From assembly GCA_907165065.1 (NCBI GenBank), contig OU015527.1, forward strand, positions 19,729,686-19,793,685: DNA of 64,000 bases. The letters run 5' to 3'. The notes beneath the pieces were generated by a model. It did not search any database. It was given only the letters and a program-made list of their open reading frames with translations, and was not told the origin of the DNA. Both the position numbers and the translations under genes were made by a program. Source of the DNA: Caprimulgus europaeus (Eukaryota > Chordata > Aves > Caprimulgiformes > Caprimulgidae). Of the stretch, positions 25,399 through 40,244 are shown one piece after another; the first letter of the stretch is position 1; every line of letters begins with the position of its first letter.

Positions 25399-28349
25399 GA
25401 TGTTTGTTTGAATAATTCTAATCATCAAAGAATGTGAATCCCATATATGAAGCTGTATTAGATTATATTTTCCCGGACAAAATATCTTACACTAGATGCT
25501 GACAAACCTAGTCATTCTTAATATATTCACTCATTAATAGGTCCAACATAGGAAGCAATTCATAAAATATGCATTTCTTCAAGGGGAGTCTTTTTTTTTA
25601 AAAAAAAAATTTCTCTAGAAGTACTTAATTCTGCTGTAAACTCATATATTTAACAGAAGCATATCTAAAGAAAATAAATTTCCGAAGTAACCTATTTTTT
25701 CTTTACAATTTTTATTTTTTAAAAAATGAACCAAAAGGTTAAATATTATAATTTTAACTGCACAAAGTTAAAAGAGGTGACATTTGCAGAACAATTCATA
25801 TCCATGGGGTATCAAAACTTCTTATGTCAGAAATATATGTGATTTAGTGGTACAAGATGAAAGACAAGGAAAGAAATGCCAACACAACTGTTTCATTTTA
25901 CAGATCCAGAATGATTTCTCCCTGTCATTGTAGTGACTGTTTGGTGGCAGCTGCTACAGTATGATCCCTTGAACTCTCTCTATTAGCTTCAATCTCAGTG
26001 ATTGTTTCTGTAAGGACTTCTGTGGTTTTTGCAAGATACAGTAGTAACATTATTTTCAGTGATTTGTTAATTGTGCTCCTAGACAGAACAAAACAGAACC
26101 TCTACTTCTGGAGCTTAATTCCTAGCTAAAAATAAACATAATTTTTTGTACTAGGTAGCAGATACAAAGGAATATACTTTGAATTAGTTAATAAAGTAGC
26201 ATTCCCCAGTAATATCAAATATTGAATTCCTATTATTCAAATAACAAGCCATGATTTTAAAGCACAAGACTACATCCAAGCTTATGGCCCTATAACAGTA
26301 AAGTAATAGAAAAGTCTGTCTGGTGATGATCCAGTTTTGAATTTTTTGGCAAACCCTGAGACTCATTGACCTAGAAATTGCTGAGTGAACATACAGTTAC
26401 ATTTATAATACTTATTCAAATTAACTTTTATGTCATTATAGCTCTAGATATTAACAAAACATTTATTAGGAGTGAGTCTTAAAAAGATTCTGGTATTAGA
26501 TCCCCCCCCCCAATAAAAAAAAGAATTAAATACTGCAATGTTGTTAACACAACAGTACAGCTGGGATAGTACAGCTCTAAGGTCAGATGAACAAACTGTA
26601 AGCCTAATTGAACAGCATTGAATAATGTAATTTACAGCAGTCTTTATCTATGGTCAAACAACTTAAAATTAAAGGTCAATGCAGAAGTAGAAAGTCTTTT
26701 CCAATTTATTCCTGGAAATAATATATTTTCACACTTAAATTCATGTATGTGGGTTTGTTTGAAATACTTATGTTGCTTTTTTTTGGAAACACTTTTTGGA
26801 AAGTTTGGAAAAAATACTACATGAATGTTAAAGTTATTTTCCTGCTTTGGAAATGGCAGTTTTAAATCATAGGGCAGGCAGTCCAAAAGCCAGGAGAATA
26901 TCCCTCTATAAAATGGAAAAGCTAAAGTAATATCAATGAGTCTATGCTTCAGCTGCTAACACTGATAACTGAAATGGTACTACCACTCTTTGTGAAACCA
27001 AAGCCTCAAAAATTAGTTGCAAAATATACTTACTTTTTAAATTGTTCCATCCATTTTCCAGCATCAAAGTAAACCTCAACTAAGTGTTTAATTTACAATT
27101 TTTAAAAGTGTCTTGGTTGTTGGCTAATTAAATATTGATTGTTCAAATAATGTTTATGGAAATTTAGTAGGAGTGTAAGAGATAAGCAAAGTTGATAACT
27201 CATTTGTACAAAATTACCTCTGAAATACATATATAATTACATTCTTATTGTTTGAATGAACTCCTTCTGTTGCTTGAAAGGATATTTAGCTTTTTAATTG
27301 ATAGTAATAAAGCCAACAGGAACTTCCCAGTTCTTACCTAATGTAAACTATTCTGCTCTTAGATCCAAATTGTAGGTCATGTCCTAGGTCAAGGAGAACT
27401 GTAGAATAAGAAAAAAATGTAACTTTGGACTTGTTTCTCTTGCAGTGTGTTATTTTTCTTACACTAAGGCCCTGCAATACCTTGATGCCTATCGCAGTAA
27501 CTCAATATGCATATCCTTCTAGCAATTTCAGTAAACCTCTATGTCAAAATTATAGACATTTTACTGTCTAGGAGAGGCAAGCTATTACGTTTATAAAGTG
27601 CACTATTTTACCTTGCTGTTGTAGATCCATTTTGGTTTGCTGACTAGCAAAATCAGGTCCATATTAACATGAGAAATGCAAAGTCAGGAATTAATCATCC
27701 ATAACAATGGAATGAAGGAGGAAATCTGAATTCAAATCCGATAAACTTAAGGGATATTCTGCTGTTGTTATGGACATAAAATCAGTGGCTTAGGTTAGAT
27801 GCTGACACTAAACTCTCAACAGGAACCAAATTCTTAGGGGAATCTGCTCTAAAATTCATTCTCGTAGAATATCTTTACTGCCTCCAGATAGAAAATTAGG
27901 GAATAGTCACTCCAAACAGTTTTCTGCACATAACTTCCTTTGAAAAGAAGAAAAAGTCTCTAGTAGGGCATTACTTAAAACCTTCTTTCTTTTTTATCCT
28001 CCTCTTGGATAAGGAAAAATATAGGAAGTAAGTTGATAAATATAAAAGAGTCTATATATTCCTTTCTTTCTTTTATTATTTTATTTATCTACAATGAACA
28101 AATACACATTGAGTTTTAAATGTAATATTTATAAACTGTTACTACAAATACCTAGAAAAATGAAAAAAAGAAATGTCGTCTTTAACCAAACTGAAGATGA
28201 AACAAACTGCACTACCTTCCTCAGAGGTGCAGTATTACTATTGTGATTACTTGGCCTAAGATGGTGGTTGATGGCACTCTTCCTAGCAGCAGAGTAAAGA
28301 TCAGTTAGAAGTCAGTAATTTTTGTTCTGTGGAAAAGAAGAAATATGAT

Positions 28350-28370
28350 TATTTATTTATTTATTTATTA
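28350..28370. repeat. ATTT microsatellite
   Basis: About five uninterrupted copies of a four-base ATTT unit are visible. Confidence 0.8.
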
Positions 28371-31300
28371 CTGAGACAGCTATAGCTTAGAGCCTTCTGC
28401 ATGCAATTGCAATCATTTCCTTCAACTGAGCTGCAATGGCTAGTTCCTCATGTCTCCTGTCCTTCCTCATCCTTTAGAGCCTTAGGGATGGGGCTGAGAC
28501 AGAAGAGATAATTTATCAATAATATAGTAGGGAGAAAAATTATATCTAAATATCTGCTCTGTTGGCTTTAGCTGCTGGACGGTGGACTTTGATGGGTCTT
28601 TAACTAAGGGACTACTAGATAAGGAAGTTTCTGAAAAGCCAGCAGATGAAACAAGGAAAGAAAAGTTGAAGTAATTTATGACAGTTCAAGTGTTCAGATG
28701 CTTATCCTTTCAATTGTACACATACAATCCACAGATGCTCTCTAACCTCCTGTCTCAGTTTGCAGAAGTAATTGAATCAATCACCAAGTATCTCCATTTG
28801 ACTCAGTTTCACATCTTCCTTTAAAAACATATGGATATATTTGAAATAAACAATGCTTTAGGGTTTTTTCAGCTCTGTGGAGCATATATACTGTTCACAA
28901 TTTCAGGTTATAAACTGAGGCAGATGATGAACCACAGACAGACAAAATGATAGTCTGTAGTAGTTTGCAGGGGCTGAGGGGCAGATCATGCTGACAAATC
29001 CTAGCACTGTAACAGGCCCTGCATGCAGGAGGCAGTCCACAGCATGGCTCTCTGCAAACTTCATGTTGTGTTGCAGTCTGAGGACACAAATAATTTTGAC
29101 AAAAAAGACTGGCTGAATTCATGGGCATGTCTGATTCAGTTGCTGGGTAAAAGACACCCAGAACCAGGTACTATTGTACCTGAAGAAAAGGAGCTGGGTA
29201 GACAGGCATGGATATGGCCATAGTTTGTTCATCCCCTTGTGCTTTCGCCCAGCTGAAGTAGAGCCATGTAAGCTTTCCTAATCATAGGTTTGAATTGAAA
29301 GAGTTCAGAAACTGAAAGAGTATCAGCAAAAACCTCCATTTAAAGTAAAATATTGAAGTATTTATGGCAATATTTAAGCTTCTGTTGTTATCCCATCCAC
29401 GGGACAAAACCAAAGAAAAACAAGAAGATTTATCTGGAGGGTTAAAATAACAAAATATATAACTTAATTGAATCACAGTTGTGCAGAATTATTAAATAAT
29501 TGAAGGGATAGACTCAAGGAGAGAGAATATTTTAGGCAGTCAGAAGTGTATAATTATGAGTAATAGCCTAAATCTGAGCAAAAGAAAATTTCAAGGATAA
29601 AACCCAGAAACAAATTCTCACTAGTAAGCTCAACTTACAAAATAGCTTTTGCTGGTGTAACCACAAATCTGCCTTGGTAAGTCTAAACTAAGGCATTCAG
29701 ATATTTTAATGAAGAGGTTATATGCCAACTCAAGAGGAAAAACATTCAAGAATATACGAGCTGCCCAGCACACAAGAATAATCTTTGCCAGAAAGTTCTG
29801 CAGAAGGAAGAGTTCAATTTAAAATTTTTAAACTCCAGAATATAAGTGATTGAAGACTTACTACTTTTTCATTCCTACATCACATGGGGTTTTTTTCTGC
29901 AATATTATGCCATTTCCATTCCAATATCTTGCCAATCTATATGTTTAATTGTCCCTGGGGTTCCTGGTGCTCAGTCTGAGAGGATGCGCGGATTACACTT
30001 CATTTCTGTCATATCTGAGGCACTCACTCTTTGTTATTAGCATTTTCTGACATTACTTAATATGATTACTTAATGAATCACCTATTACATAGGTGCTATG
30101 AATTTGAGTTTGTGCTGATGAAGAACCAGAGCATGGCCAGGCAGAGTAGAGCTCAAAGGTCAGAGGGATTGCTTGCTTCTTGCTCGCAATCCTCTACACT
30201 GCCAGGGGTGCATTTAGCTACCTACACTGGATAAAGCCAGAGATCAGCCAAATCTAGCAATGCTTCAGCCACACTTGCTTCAAAGTATCTTCTTCAAACT
30301 GTAGATATTTACAACTATTCGAGGATTGCCATGATAGAGAGATGTAAAGCTTCTCTAAAGATTTAATACTTTATATTATCTTACTCTTTTCTTCTATCCA
30401 CAGCACTAACCAAATACTCAATTCATAAGAGTGCTTCACTCAAAGTATCTGTGAAAAACTCTACCCCTGCTAAGGGAAGCACAGTTTTCTCACCCTATTT
30501 TCCAAAAGATTGAAGGGAAGACAAACTCCAGTTCATGAATTTGAGTACTTCCTAAATCATATCAGGGATAGAAACTGCAAGGGCTGCCCACCACATCTTC
30601 ATAAATACCTGACTTATTTGGTTAGTTATGAGACAGAAAAGCTTTATAGAGGTCAGAAAGCATACGAATGTGAATATGAATACAGAGAAAAAGACACTGT
30701 ACTGTATTTTGGGTGCTCACTGCAGTAGACTCTGCTGCAAGCACCTGAATTTTTTACATTCCAAGTAGTGCTGGCACAAGGGGCCTTTGAACCCACATAT
30801 ATGCAATGGCAGTAAAACAAAATTAACAAGGTCTACTCTAGGAGTCCCATCACCACCAGTTCCTCATGTGATTTTTATCTCCCCTCACCTGTGGAAATCT
30901 GAGACCTTAGTCTGGGGCAAGGTTTGCCAGAAGTTCTTCAGGAGATCTCCCCACAATCTTAGTACATCTTTGTATCCCCTTCTTTCTTTAAGTACAAAAT
31001 GGGAAAATGGTACTGTTTGCAAGCCTACTTCTCCCTTACACTTTTTGTATCATCTTCAGAATGCAATACCTATTTCAACTGCTAAAAATTAAAAATATTT
31101 TTTGAAAAAAAAAACCCCACAAAATGTTCTCTGATGACTAGCCGATAGCTCTTATGTGAGCTTTATATTGACAACATCATGCAAATACTAACCAAGCACA
31201 CCATAACTCATATTTTCAGTCCTGATTATCAGATAAAGTAATTTAAATTAGCTATTCACTGGCAATACTGTACCAAGGGAACTGGTTAAACTCAGGTTTA

Positions 31301-34300
31301 CAGTAGATCTTATACATTTAGGTAATCATATTACCGTTTAAACCCTGACATGACCCTGCATACACGTGAATGTAATAGTCTGTCCATGTGATAATCTTGC
31401 TGGGTTGTGTAAGAAAATGATTAAGTGTTGCACTATGTCCTGTCAGCTCTGAGCATTAATTCCAGAAGCACATTCTGCTCTCTTTGACAGACTTTTAAGA
31501 GACTGCATGTCCTACATGCCTATTAGGCTGTATAATAATCTGAACTACTTCATTCAAAACTTTAATAAAACACTGCTAATAGTGGCTATTTATATAGCAT
31601 TCATTTAAATCTTGTATATTACCAGTTTATGGTTTCATTCTCAGCTTTAAATCTTGGAATTTCCTGCCTCCCTCCACATGGGCAAACATTCACAATGCAA
31701 CATCTTCAGCTTTCAATATCAAGTAACTACATTAGACTCTAAATTCAGATGCTCTCCTTTTTAATATCCCAAGTCTTGCACAGGTGTAAACCTAGAGGTA
31801 TGGTGTCTAGGTGTTAACTGACATGGCAAACACATACTACTCCAGCAGATCTAATCTCCGAACCTCTGTGAAGATCAATTCTTAATCTCCTGGAAATAGG
31901 ACACAATCGTGAACACATTTTTTTAGTTTACAACTTCCTAAGAATTTTTGATTTTCTAATTACTGTCACAGTCTTCTATTAAGTTTGCAAATACAGGTAA
32001 ATATCCAAAAACTAAGACATAGTGTTTAAAATGTGGCAGTACAGTGCTTAACAGAACGTTTGACTTTGTCCTTTTCAGTCCAAAGGGACAAGGAAATACT
32101 AAATATCTAAAGATTAGAAATTATTTATGTTTGGCATGTCTGACTCCTACAGCCTACGTATAAACTCTCACAAGTGAAGTAGCTTTATCCACTATTATTT
32201 TTAGAGCACACCTAACTCAGTGGTAATCTAAACACAGTAGGGATAGAACCAGCATGAAACACAAGCCTGAAACAAGGAATCACACTTAGCACTTTGGGAT
32301 TCCTTCTTTTTCTTCTCTATGGTTACAAATGATAAACCATGTTATGTATACTTCTTTTAAAGGTTATCTGACAGCAACTGGAAGCAAAACTTTTGATGAG
32401 TGCTGTCTAGCAGCTTGATCCATTCTGTAATGACGTACTTTGCAGTTTGAAACTGAACTGGGGAACAGTTTGGCAAAGACGATCATGTAAGCCAAGATTA
32501 AAAATGGATCAGCATGAGACTAAACCAAATTACAGAGGATAGATTCTTTGTTCATCATCGAGTATCACTATTTGGAAGCAACCACTGACTCCTTGACTCA
32601 TTGCTTGGAGCTGAGAATATATCAAAGGAATAAGCTTTTGAAGAGCATCATGCACATTATATTACAGCAGTGTTTATTAAGATGTCTCTGTCTAGCATAA
32701 AATCACATTTTTATATAAAAGTAATTTATAAACCAAGTCACATCATATTTTCATATTTTAGTCTCGTTTCTGAGCTTTGGATACTGGACACTGTTTGAAA
32801 CAATGACAGCACCACCTTTTGTATGAAACAATAAAAAAAAATATAAGTGAGACCAATGTTTCTCTGTGTCCCGTATCCAAAATATGTAAAATACATGATC
32901 TAACATCAACAACCCCTGTACAAGGAAAAAGAATAATTTTCTTTGGTGTGGAGATAAAAGATTAATGCTGTACACATGCAAAGGCCTAGCTTTTATCTGT
33001 ACTTCCACTAGAACAGCTTAATTGCTTAAGGAACCAATACAATCTATAGTAAAACTTGATTTTGTTATTAGCTTAAATTTTGAATACTACATCAGAAAGG
33101 CATTTTTCTCAATGTTCAAATAAAATTGCCCTTCTAGGGAATACGTTTTTTTTAATACTGAAGAGCAGTCTCTGAATGAGTTGTACTTGATGCGTTACGT
33201 TTTTTAAAACATAGAAAAAGTCTGTGTTTCACATGCCTCTCAGTTTTGGAAAGAGAGCTTGAGTCCACAGGGAAATTTGATATAAAATAGCCTTCTCTTC
33301 TCCCCTTGATTTTTGCTTCCACCTTTTCCCTCTTGTCTGTTTCCAAAAATCTATCAATGAATAAAATTTTATTGATTTTTTCCCCTCTTTTCAAAATTTA
33401 ATACATTTTCTAAATTTCTGAGACTTTAAAGCTTTTTAGGCCCTAAGAAGAAGGGAAAGAGGGTGTTATCATTTCATACTGTAAACACCTTTCTTTATAT
33501 ATTTTTACTATTGTCACTGACAATTAGGCCAAACACAGTTCTGTACAACTCTTTAAAGTTCTTAGATTTGTTGTTTGTTTTGGTTTGATTTGGGATTTTT
33601 TTTTTAAAAAAAGATTGAATTGTTTTACTGTTATAATCTTTTTCTGGAAGATTTATGTGAATATACTTTTGGAGAATGGTGACATGTCTGAACTATTCAA
33701 TGTACAATTTGGTTTATTTTTTTATTTATATGTTACAGTTGGCATTACTATTTCCTATCTTTGATTTTACATCAATTCTAATGAGATATAGACGTGTCTA
33801 TTAGTACCATCTGATTCTGCAGATGACTGAGAATGAACAGAAGGTTTACAGGATGTTGATATTAACACTGTAAACAATTTTATTAAAGGCGAGTCAGGAT
33901 GACAAGGTTTTTTTTCAAAGTACTTAGTAGACTAAACTGCTTCTGCAATGTTCCATTGTCATTAAGAAAAATACAGTACCATCATCAAATATGTTTTGTA
34001 TGTCAGTCTTTTCTCAGATATATCCACTGATAAACATTTTGCGCCTATGAATATATGGCTATCATTATCTTATTCCAAGAGATGAAAATAATAGTCAAGA
34101 TAATCATTACCATGTTAAATCTAGATCCATTCTGATGGTATTAATGCAATTTAAAAACATGACATTTACTTATTTACTGACAAGATTCTTAATACAAGAT
34201 GGAAGCAGTAAGACATGTAAAATACTGAATTCTAGTAGTAAAAAAGTATTTATTCTAGCAGATGCTGATGACAAATAGAAACTAAAAGCAAACTATCAGT

Positions 34301-37029
34301 ACAGTTATTTTCAAGACTGGGTAAAGATATCACTAAATATCATGCAAGAAAATGACTAAATAGAGCTTTAAATAAAGACAACCCAAAGCTTCTATGTTGG
34401 AATGGGAGTGGTAATTAAGAATATCAATTAAAAGCATAGCAATTAGAGAACATATTCTACAATTTTGTAGTTGACTCTGAAAGAGTGAGAAGATAAGGGC
34501 AGTAGAGGGCTTTTTGGGTTTTTTCCATTGGTGAGCAACAAAATGATATAATGCTACATGCCTTTATTATTATTTGGCCAGAGTTGAATATCTGGGACTT
34601 TTTTTCTGTGCCTATAGAGAAGACGTGCATCCAAATAATTGTACTGATCATATCTAGACTCACACCACTGCAAAACCATGGAAACAAATAGTTAACAAAG
34701 TTGAGAGTAAACTAGCCTGTCAGTGAGTTTTCAGGTGCAGCCCTTCTGCTCTGCAAATGAAAGCCACCCTTATTTTATTCTTAAATTCATTCATTCCTGA
34801 AGAAGTACAAATGGAGCATATAATTTCTAACCTAAAGAGACCATAAAATACAGATCTTCTTTGAATATTTTTATCATGCTGACCTCCCTTGAGTATTCCT
34901 ATTTATTAGTAAATATATCCGTTATAGTAGAGGTTTTTACAGTCTATGTATTATGCTGTTACACAGATAACAGTTTGAGATCCTCTCTGGCAACTACCTG
35001 AAAACACTTAAGCACTACTAAAAATCATTATTCACAGTGGGATACTCCTAAGGGACTATCAGGTATATATCAGATAATGATTGAATTTACATCATATCAT
35101 CAGCTTTCTAATCCCAGAAGAGCTGTCACAGACAGACAAAACCCGGTCAAAGTATTGTGCATTGCTCAGCTGTGTATGTATGGTGTGAATACAGACCACA
35201 AGCTGTTCTTTTGGCCACTTTCCCAATTACTTTTAATATCTCTTGGGTAAAGCCAGTTCAGGTGTTCTGCTGAAGGAAAAAAAGTGGTACAAAATTTATG
35301 GCCAATGCAACGATTGTGGCTATCTGTCAGTCATGAAAGTTTTTCACTAGACAAGTCTGAAACATACTGAATATCTTAAGATTTCAAATTATCAATTCAA
35401 CTGAGCAAAATGAGGCACATAGAGTATATTTCCAAAACAAGTGAAAATGATACACTCTTAGCATGCATTTAGTGGTAAAACTTTCCCTGGATTTAATAAG
35501 TGCAAAAGTTGTAATATCCTCAAATACCTTTTGGAATTTTTTTAATAAAAAAACCCCAAACAACAACACTATTTGCTGTCTAAAATAATTTTTTAAATAC
35601 AAGTGTCAATGTATTTATACTGTTATCACAAAATTCAGTATCATGTAAACATAAAGCAGGACAGGTAGCAAAAATAGAAAAACAAAAAGCAGTAAACCGT
35701 AAAATCACTGGAGTACTTTATAAAGAACTTTCAGGGTCCCTTTCACATTCTCATCACCTCATGTATGACGTGAAATATAGATGATCATTCCAACACAATG
35801 AGAAAGAAGTTTAGTGAAAATGGTATAGTTTCCACTTACCTCGATATAGCAGAAGAGAAAAGCAATGACTATATAGTCAATAAGCACATAAACAGAATTG
35901 ATCAGCAATTTCTGGTGTATGGTTTTAATGGTCAAATATAGTCTTCAACTATTCAAAATCTTCCACAGGGAAAATGAACTTTTGCCAACAGGATCATTCA
36001 AGAAAAGGAAACACTATTTTTTACTTGGGTGAACAAGCTAACACCAAGCCTACTTAATGTCCCAGAATGAAGTTCATTGTTTCAATACACTGTACTCACT
36101 TCAGTTACAATTTGCATAGCTAGACTAAAGACCTATTGTGTGGCAGCTGGGACTTTCTAAGAAGCTATACCAAGAGTTTTTTGACAAGTCCTTCCAGGAA
36201 ATAAACATTATCACAACTTCCACAGTCTTCCATTAAATAGGTACTGTGTATGTTCTGTGTACTATTAAGCCCTGTGGGGGAAAAAAAAATAACATCAAAT
36301 TTTACTTAAGACCTCCATTTTCTGTATAGTGCATTGACTACACAGTGTCTACATATTATGATAAGAAGTGTATTATGAGATGATATCAGAAATATAAAGG
36401 CATAGAAAAGGAACCAAAATAAAATTTGGGTTAATTCAACGTTTGTATCATATTGAGGTGCCACAGTGACTGCCAGTGTCATAGCTGATATATCCATATC
36501 TTCACACATGTAAGTTGTTGAGTTCTTTTTAGATCAGGGGAAATCAGAAATGTTTGCAGATTTTTCTAGCATCATGGATTTCTCCATTAATTTGAAATGT
36601 CAAAAAGCATTGTGCATTCATTCATAAGACTACAAAACAAACTGCTAAGGTCTTCATTTGTCTATTAACCCAAGCTTATGAGAATCTCAGAAGGTAGTGT
36701 TCAGTTGTCAACACTCAAGAAAGATTACCTTCAAAAATTTCAAAAAGGAAGACTGGAAAAATCTTAATGAAAGGAAGTACATAAAATCACAAATCTACTA
36801 TCTGAGAAGAACAGTTGATATTTTTGCATTTAAATTCACAAAGCTTCTCCTGAAATCATGCAGAAAATTTTTAATGCTCCTAATCATTAACTGTAGTGGA
36901 AGGATATCTTAAGTCAGAGGAAATGCTACTTCCTGTGTTGTATTTATTTCCAGTTATATAAAATTGACACTTGAATTCCTCAGAGAAACAGCTGTGTGAG
37001 TCATAGGCTTCCTTCACAGCTCATTTTGC

Positions 37030-37095
37030 TTTTTTTTTTTTTGTTTTTTTGGGTGGTTTTTTTGTTTGGTTGGTTTTTGTTTGGTTTTTTTTTAC
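37030..37095. repeat. T/G low-complexity tract
   Basis: A T13 run is followed by T-rich sequence broken by G, GG and GGG. It contains almost no A or C. Any ORF through it is an artefact. Confidence 0.8.
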
Positions 37096-38440
37096 CTTAT
37101 CATGAGCTAGGAAAAAAAATAAAAGAAAGAAAAGTAAAATGAAAAACACTTTGGGTGTTGGGTTGGGTCTCTTTTTATTACAGCTGAATGAAGCTGAACA
37201 AAAAGTTATATATATACTGCTTAACTCCCTATTGGTCATAGTGACAGTCAACACAATAACTATGAGTATCAAGACATGTCATCTGGCAATCAGGTTCAAA
37301 ACAAGTAAAAACCAATGGTGCTTCACACAAAAGTCACATAATTCAAAGTCAAAAAATATTATGAATGCTGAACTTGAGGAGGAATTGGATGAACTCTTGA
37401 AAAAGTGATCTGTATTTGATTATTAAGTAGACAGAACCTACATTCAGCTGTGGAAATCTTCTGAGATAAAAACAGTGGAGGTCCAGACTACACTGGAGAA
37501 GCTTACTGACCTGCTTTTACGGCATCTCCTTGTGGCCACAATTGTAGGCAGGTGCCTCGGATAATTGAATCTTTGTTTTGGCCCAGTTTGGCTATTTTTA
37601 TGGCTTCCCATTTACTAATTAGGAAATAAATATTTGGTTTTGAAATTTCTGCTCTTTTGACACTACATTTACTCTGTGCTTTCATTTTTGTAAGACTTTT
37701 GGTGGAGGGAATGAGAAGAAATTATTATTGTTATTTATTATTATATTTTCTTCAGGATTAGAATTGGTTCACATAATAAGTAATAAATTAAAACACGAAC
37801 TTTGCCTTTGTCAAATTCAGTGGATTTTCTGTCATTCTCTATAAACCAAAAATCATACCACCTAGTAGACCACAATTTTAAATCTAACTTCTAGGTTTAG
37901 GAGAGGTTATATTAATTTTTACAAGGCTTTAAAAAAAAGTAGAACAAATTTATGGGCAACATAAAAGGAAAACATTTTCTTGTATTTTATGAAATTTATT
38001 GAATAAATTAATTTTGAGATAAATAGCTGTGATTTTATATATGTGCACTCTTTCTTAATACTGAAAATAATTATCTAAGGGTTTGTATGAACAATTTTTT
38101 TTAGGCCAGCATGTAAAACCAATAGCCAGGAAAGAAAAACTATAACTCTCAGTCACAGATCACTGTACACTCTTTTCCTCAGGTTTTGCTTTATTTCAAA
38201 GAACAAAACAAACTTCAAAACCAGAACAAACCAATTTAGACTACAGTTCAGACCATCCAAGGCCTTTATAACTTTAGTCAACTGGGAGAAGGGAGGTTAG
38301 ATCCTTCTTACCTAGTATCCCATTCTACACCATACTCCATCATCTTTGAGTTTCCCACCGCAAGCACTACACATGTAGGAACACATTAAACAGTGAGGTG
38401 AAAAGCATCATTACAACCTGTCAAAATATTTGAAGCTGGG

Positions 38441-38518
38441 GAAAAACAACAACAACAACAACATCAAAAACCCACCAAAAAAACCAAACCAAAACAAAAA
38501 CCCAAAAAACCCACCCAA
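38441..38518. repeat. A/C low-complexity tract
   Basis: A CAA repeat (about six copies) runs into A-rich sequence broken by CC and CCC. Its complement resembles the T/G tract at 37030-37095. Confidence 0.8.
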
Positions 38519-40121
38519 GCATTGACTGGCAGCCTCAAAATCTGTCTATTAGCCATCTTCTTGGAATCCAAAACCAGACCAGTAATCTTAACTAGCTATA
38601 ACATAGAGTTAACTGTTCAGACTTAGCAGTACCACGACATCCCAAATACCTCAATGTAGAATTAAATTCCAAGAACACATTTTAGTGTAATTCTAACATT
38701 GCAATCGGATCATGAACTTAAGCAACTGAAACAGATCTCTGTGAGGCATGGTATGAGTACTATGACAAACAGTGTTTACCTTCTCAGACTTGAGACAACA
38801 TCAGGAAAGGTATGATTTAATTTTCAGTTTATTGTCAAGAAATAACTCTGGCACAATCTCCTATTTGTTTCTTTTAAAGTACATTTAATGCTTAATAGAA
38901 ACAAAGAACAGAAAACCAGTTACAATTACCAGTGTTTTCAGCACTGCAAAATCATTCTTTCATGAAAAAGTAAAATATATGCTACCAGGGTGGGTCTGAT
39001 ATTTTAAAATAACATGAAAGCAACTCAGGCTCAGGGGCACTGTTTTATTCCTCATTGACAAGAATAGCAAGTGATGAATCATGACTTTCTTTTTAAATTC
39101 ATTCACTCACTTTCCGTGCCTTTCTTTTTAACTGCCAAACTTGCAATACCATCTGCTTTCAGCCTTCAGTGACTGAAGTTGTCTCTAGCTGAGACTAAAG
39201 TCATGAATTTTTAACACCTGCAAACAGAAGCAGTAGTTGTCTCAAAACCAGCACCTTAACTTAGTGGATATTTGAAAACCTGGGTCTGCATTCTCCTTCT
39301 CTAGATACAGTCAAGTACCTATGTGATGAATTCAGTAAACACAGGAGAAGACCACAGCTACTTCTCAGGTGTTAAATCTAAGGTAAAGGTCCATGTTTGA
39401 TAGCACACCTACCTTAGAATAGGTTTACTTTTTCTGGTTATTATCTTCTCGCATACAACTCTTTGCAGGACCCTAATGGTCAGAGAGCTTTAGGGTTAAC
39501 AGAGCTGAAAAACAACCTGAACTGAAAAGGGGGAAAGAAAGGAAAGGGATGTTCCCATCCTATCAGTTCCTTAGCCTCCCTTCTTAAAAGGCATTACATA
39601 CAGCAGTACCAGGGAGAGACCTAGCAGCCAGAAGTCACAAGTAAGAAATATCAATACTTAAACCAGGTTGTTGCACCAAACCATTCCTTGATCCTTCTTG
39701 ATTAGATACAGCCTTTGAGTCCAGACTGGGAGAAAAGGCTGGAAACAGACAGGCTAGTGTGATAGGAAACAATACATAAAACTTGAAAAATTGAATTCTT
39801 TGAAATGTTATGCAAAATTATACCTTTATTTATTTATTTGCTGATGGCCTGGTATACTAAGTGTGATAAACTTGTTCTCAATACAAAAACAAAAACAGCT
39901 CTTCTGTAAATGTAAATAAATGGAAAAAAACCCCAAAGGACTGCGCAAAGATAAAATATAATTCAGCTACATTAATCTCTCCCAATAGCAAGATGCCCAA
40001 AACCAGGGCTCTTTCAAAAAGGTCTTCCTTTTCCACAGTACCTTTTTAAAAAATTGCAAGAAAAGTTACATAGCCATGTCTGCTCATTCAGAGTTCAATT
40101 TCTGACCTGTTTTCACTACTG

Positions 40122-40244
40122 AAAAAAAAAAAAAAAAAAAAAAAAGATATTTCGTATCTGTAATTTTTATTTTTTTTTTCACTTAGTTTCTACGGAGATT
40201 ACAGATATTTTCAGGGATAGACTTTTAGATTTTTTTTTTTTTTT
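40122..40244. repeat. Inverted arrangement: A24, 10-bp arms, T15
   Basis: A run of 24 A (40122-40145) is followed by TATCTGTAAT (40155-40164), a loop containing T10, the perfect complement ATTACAGATA (40198-40207), and a run of 15 T (40230-40244). The two homopolymers can also pair, giving a large imperfect hairpin. Confidence 0.75.

Noticed and set aside
30510-30728. 72-codon ORF with several Cys and His residues
   Set aside because: It suggested a zinc finger at first glance, but the Cys/His spacing does not match a C2H2 or other known finger.
37021-37408. ORFs of 83 and 89 codons near the T/G tract
   Set aside because: The minus-strand ORF is low-complexity Lys-rich sequence from the homopolymer. 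The plus-strand one has no domain or splice support.
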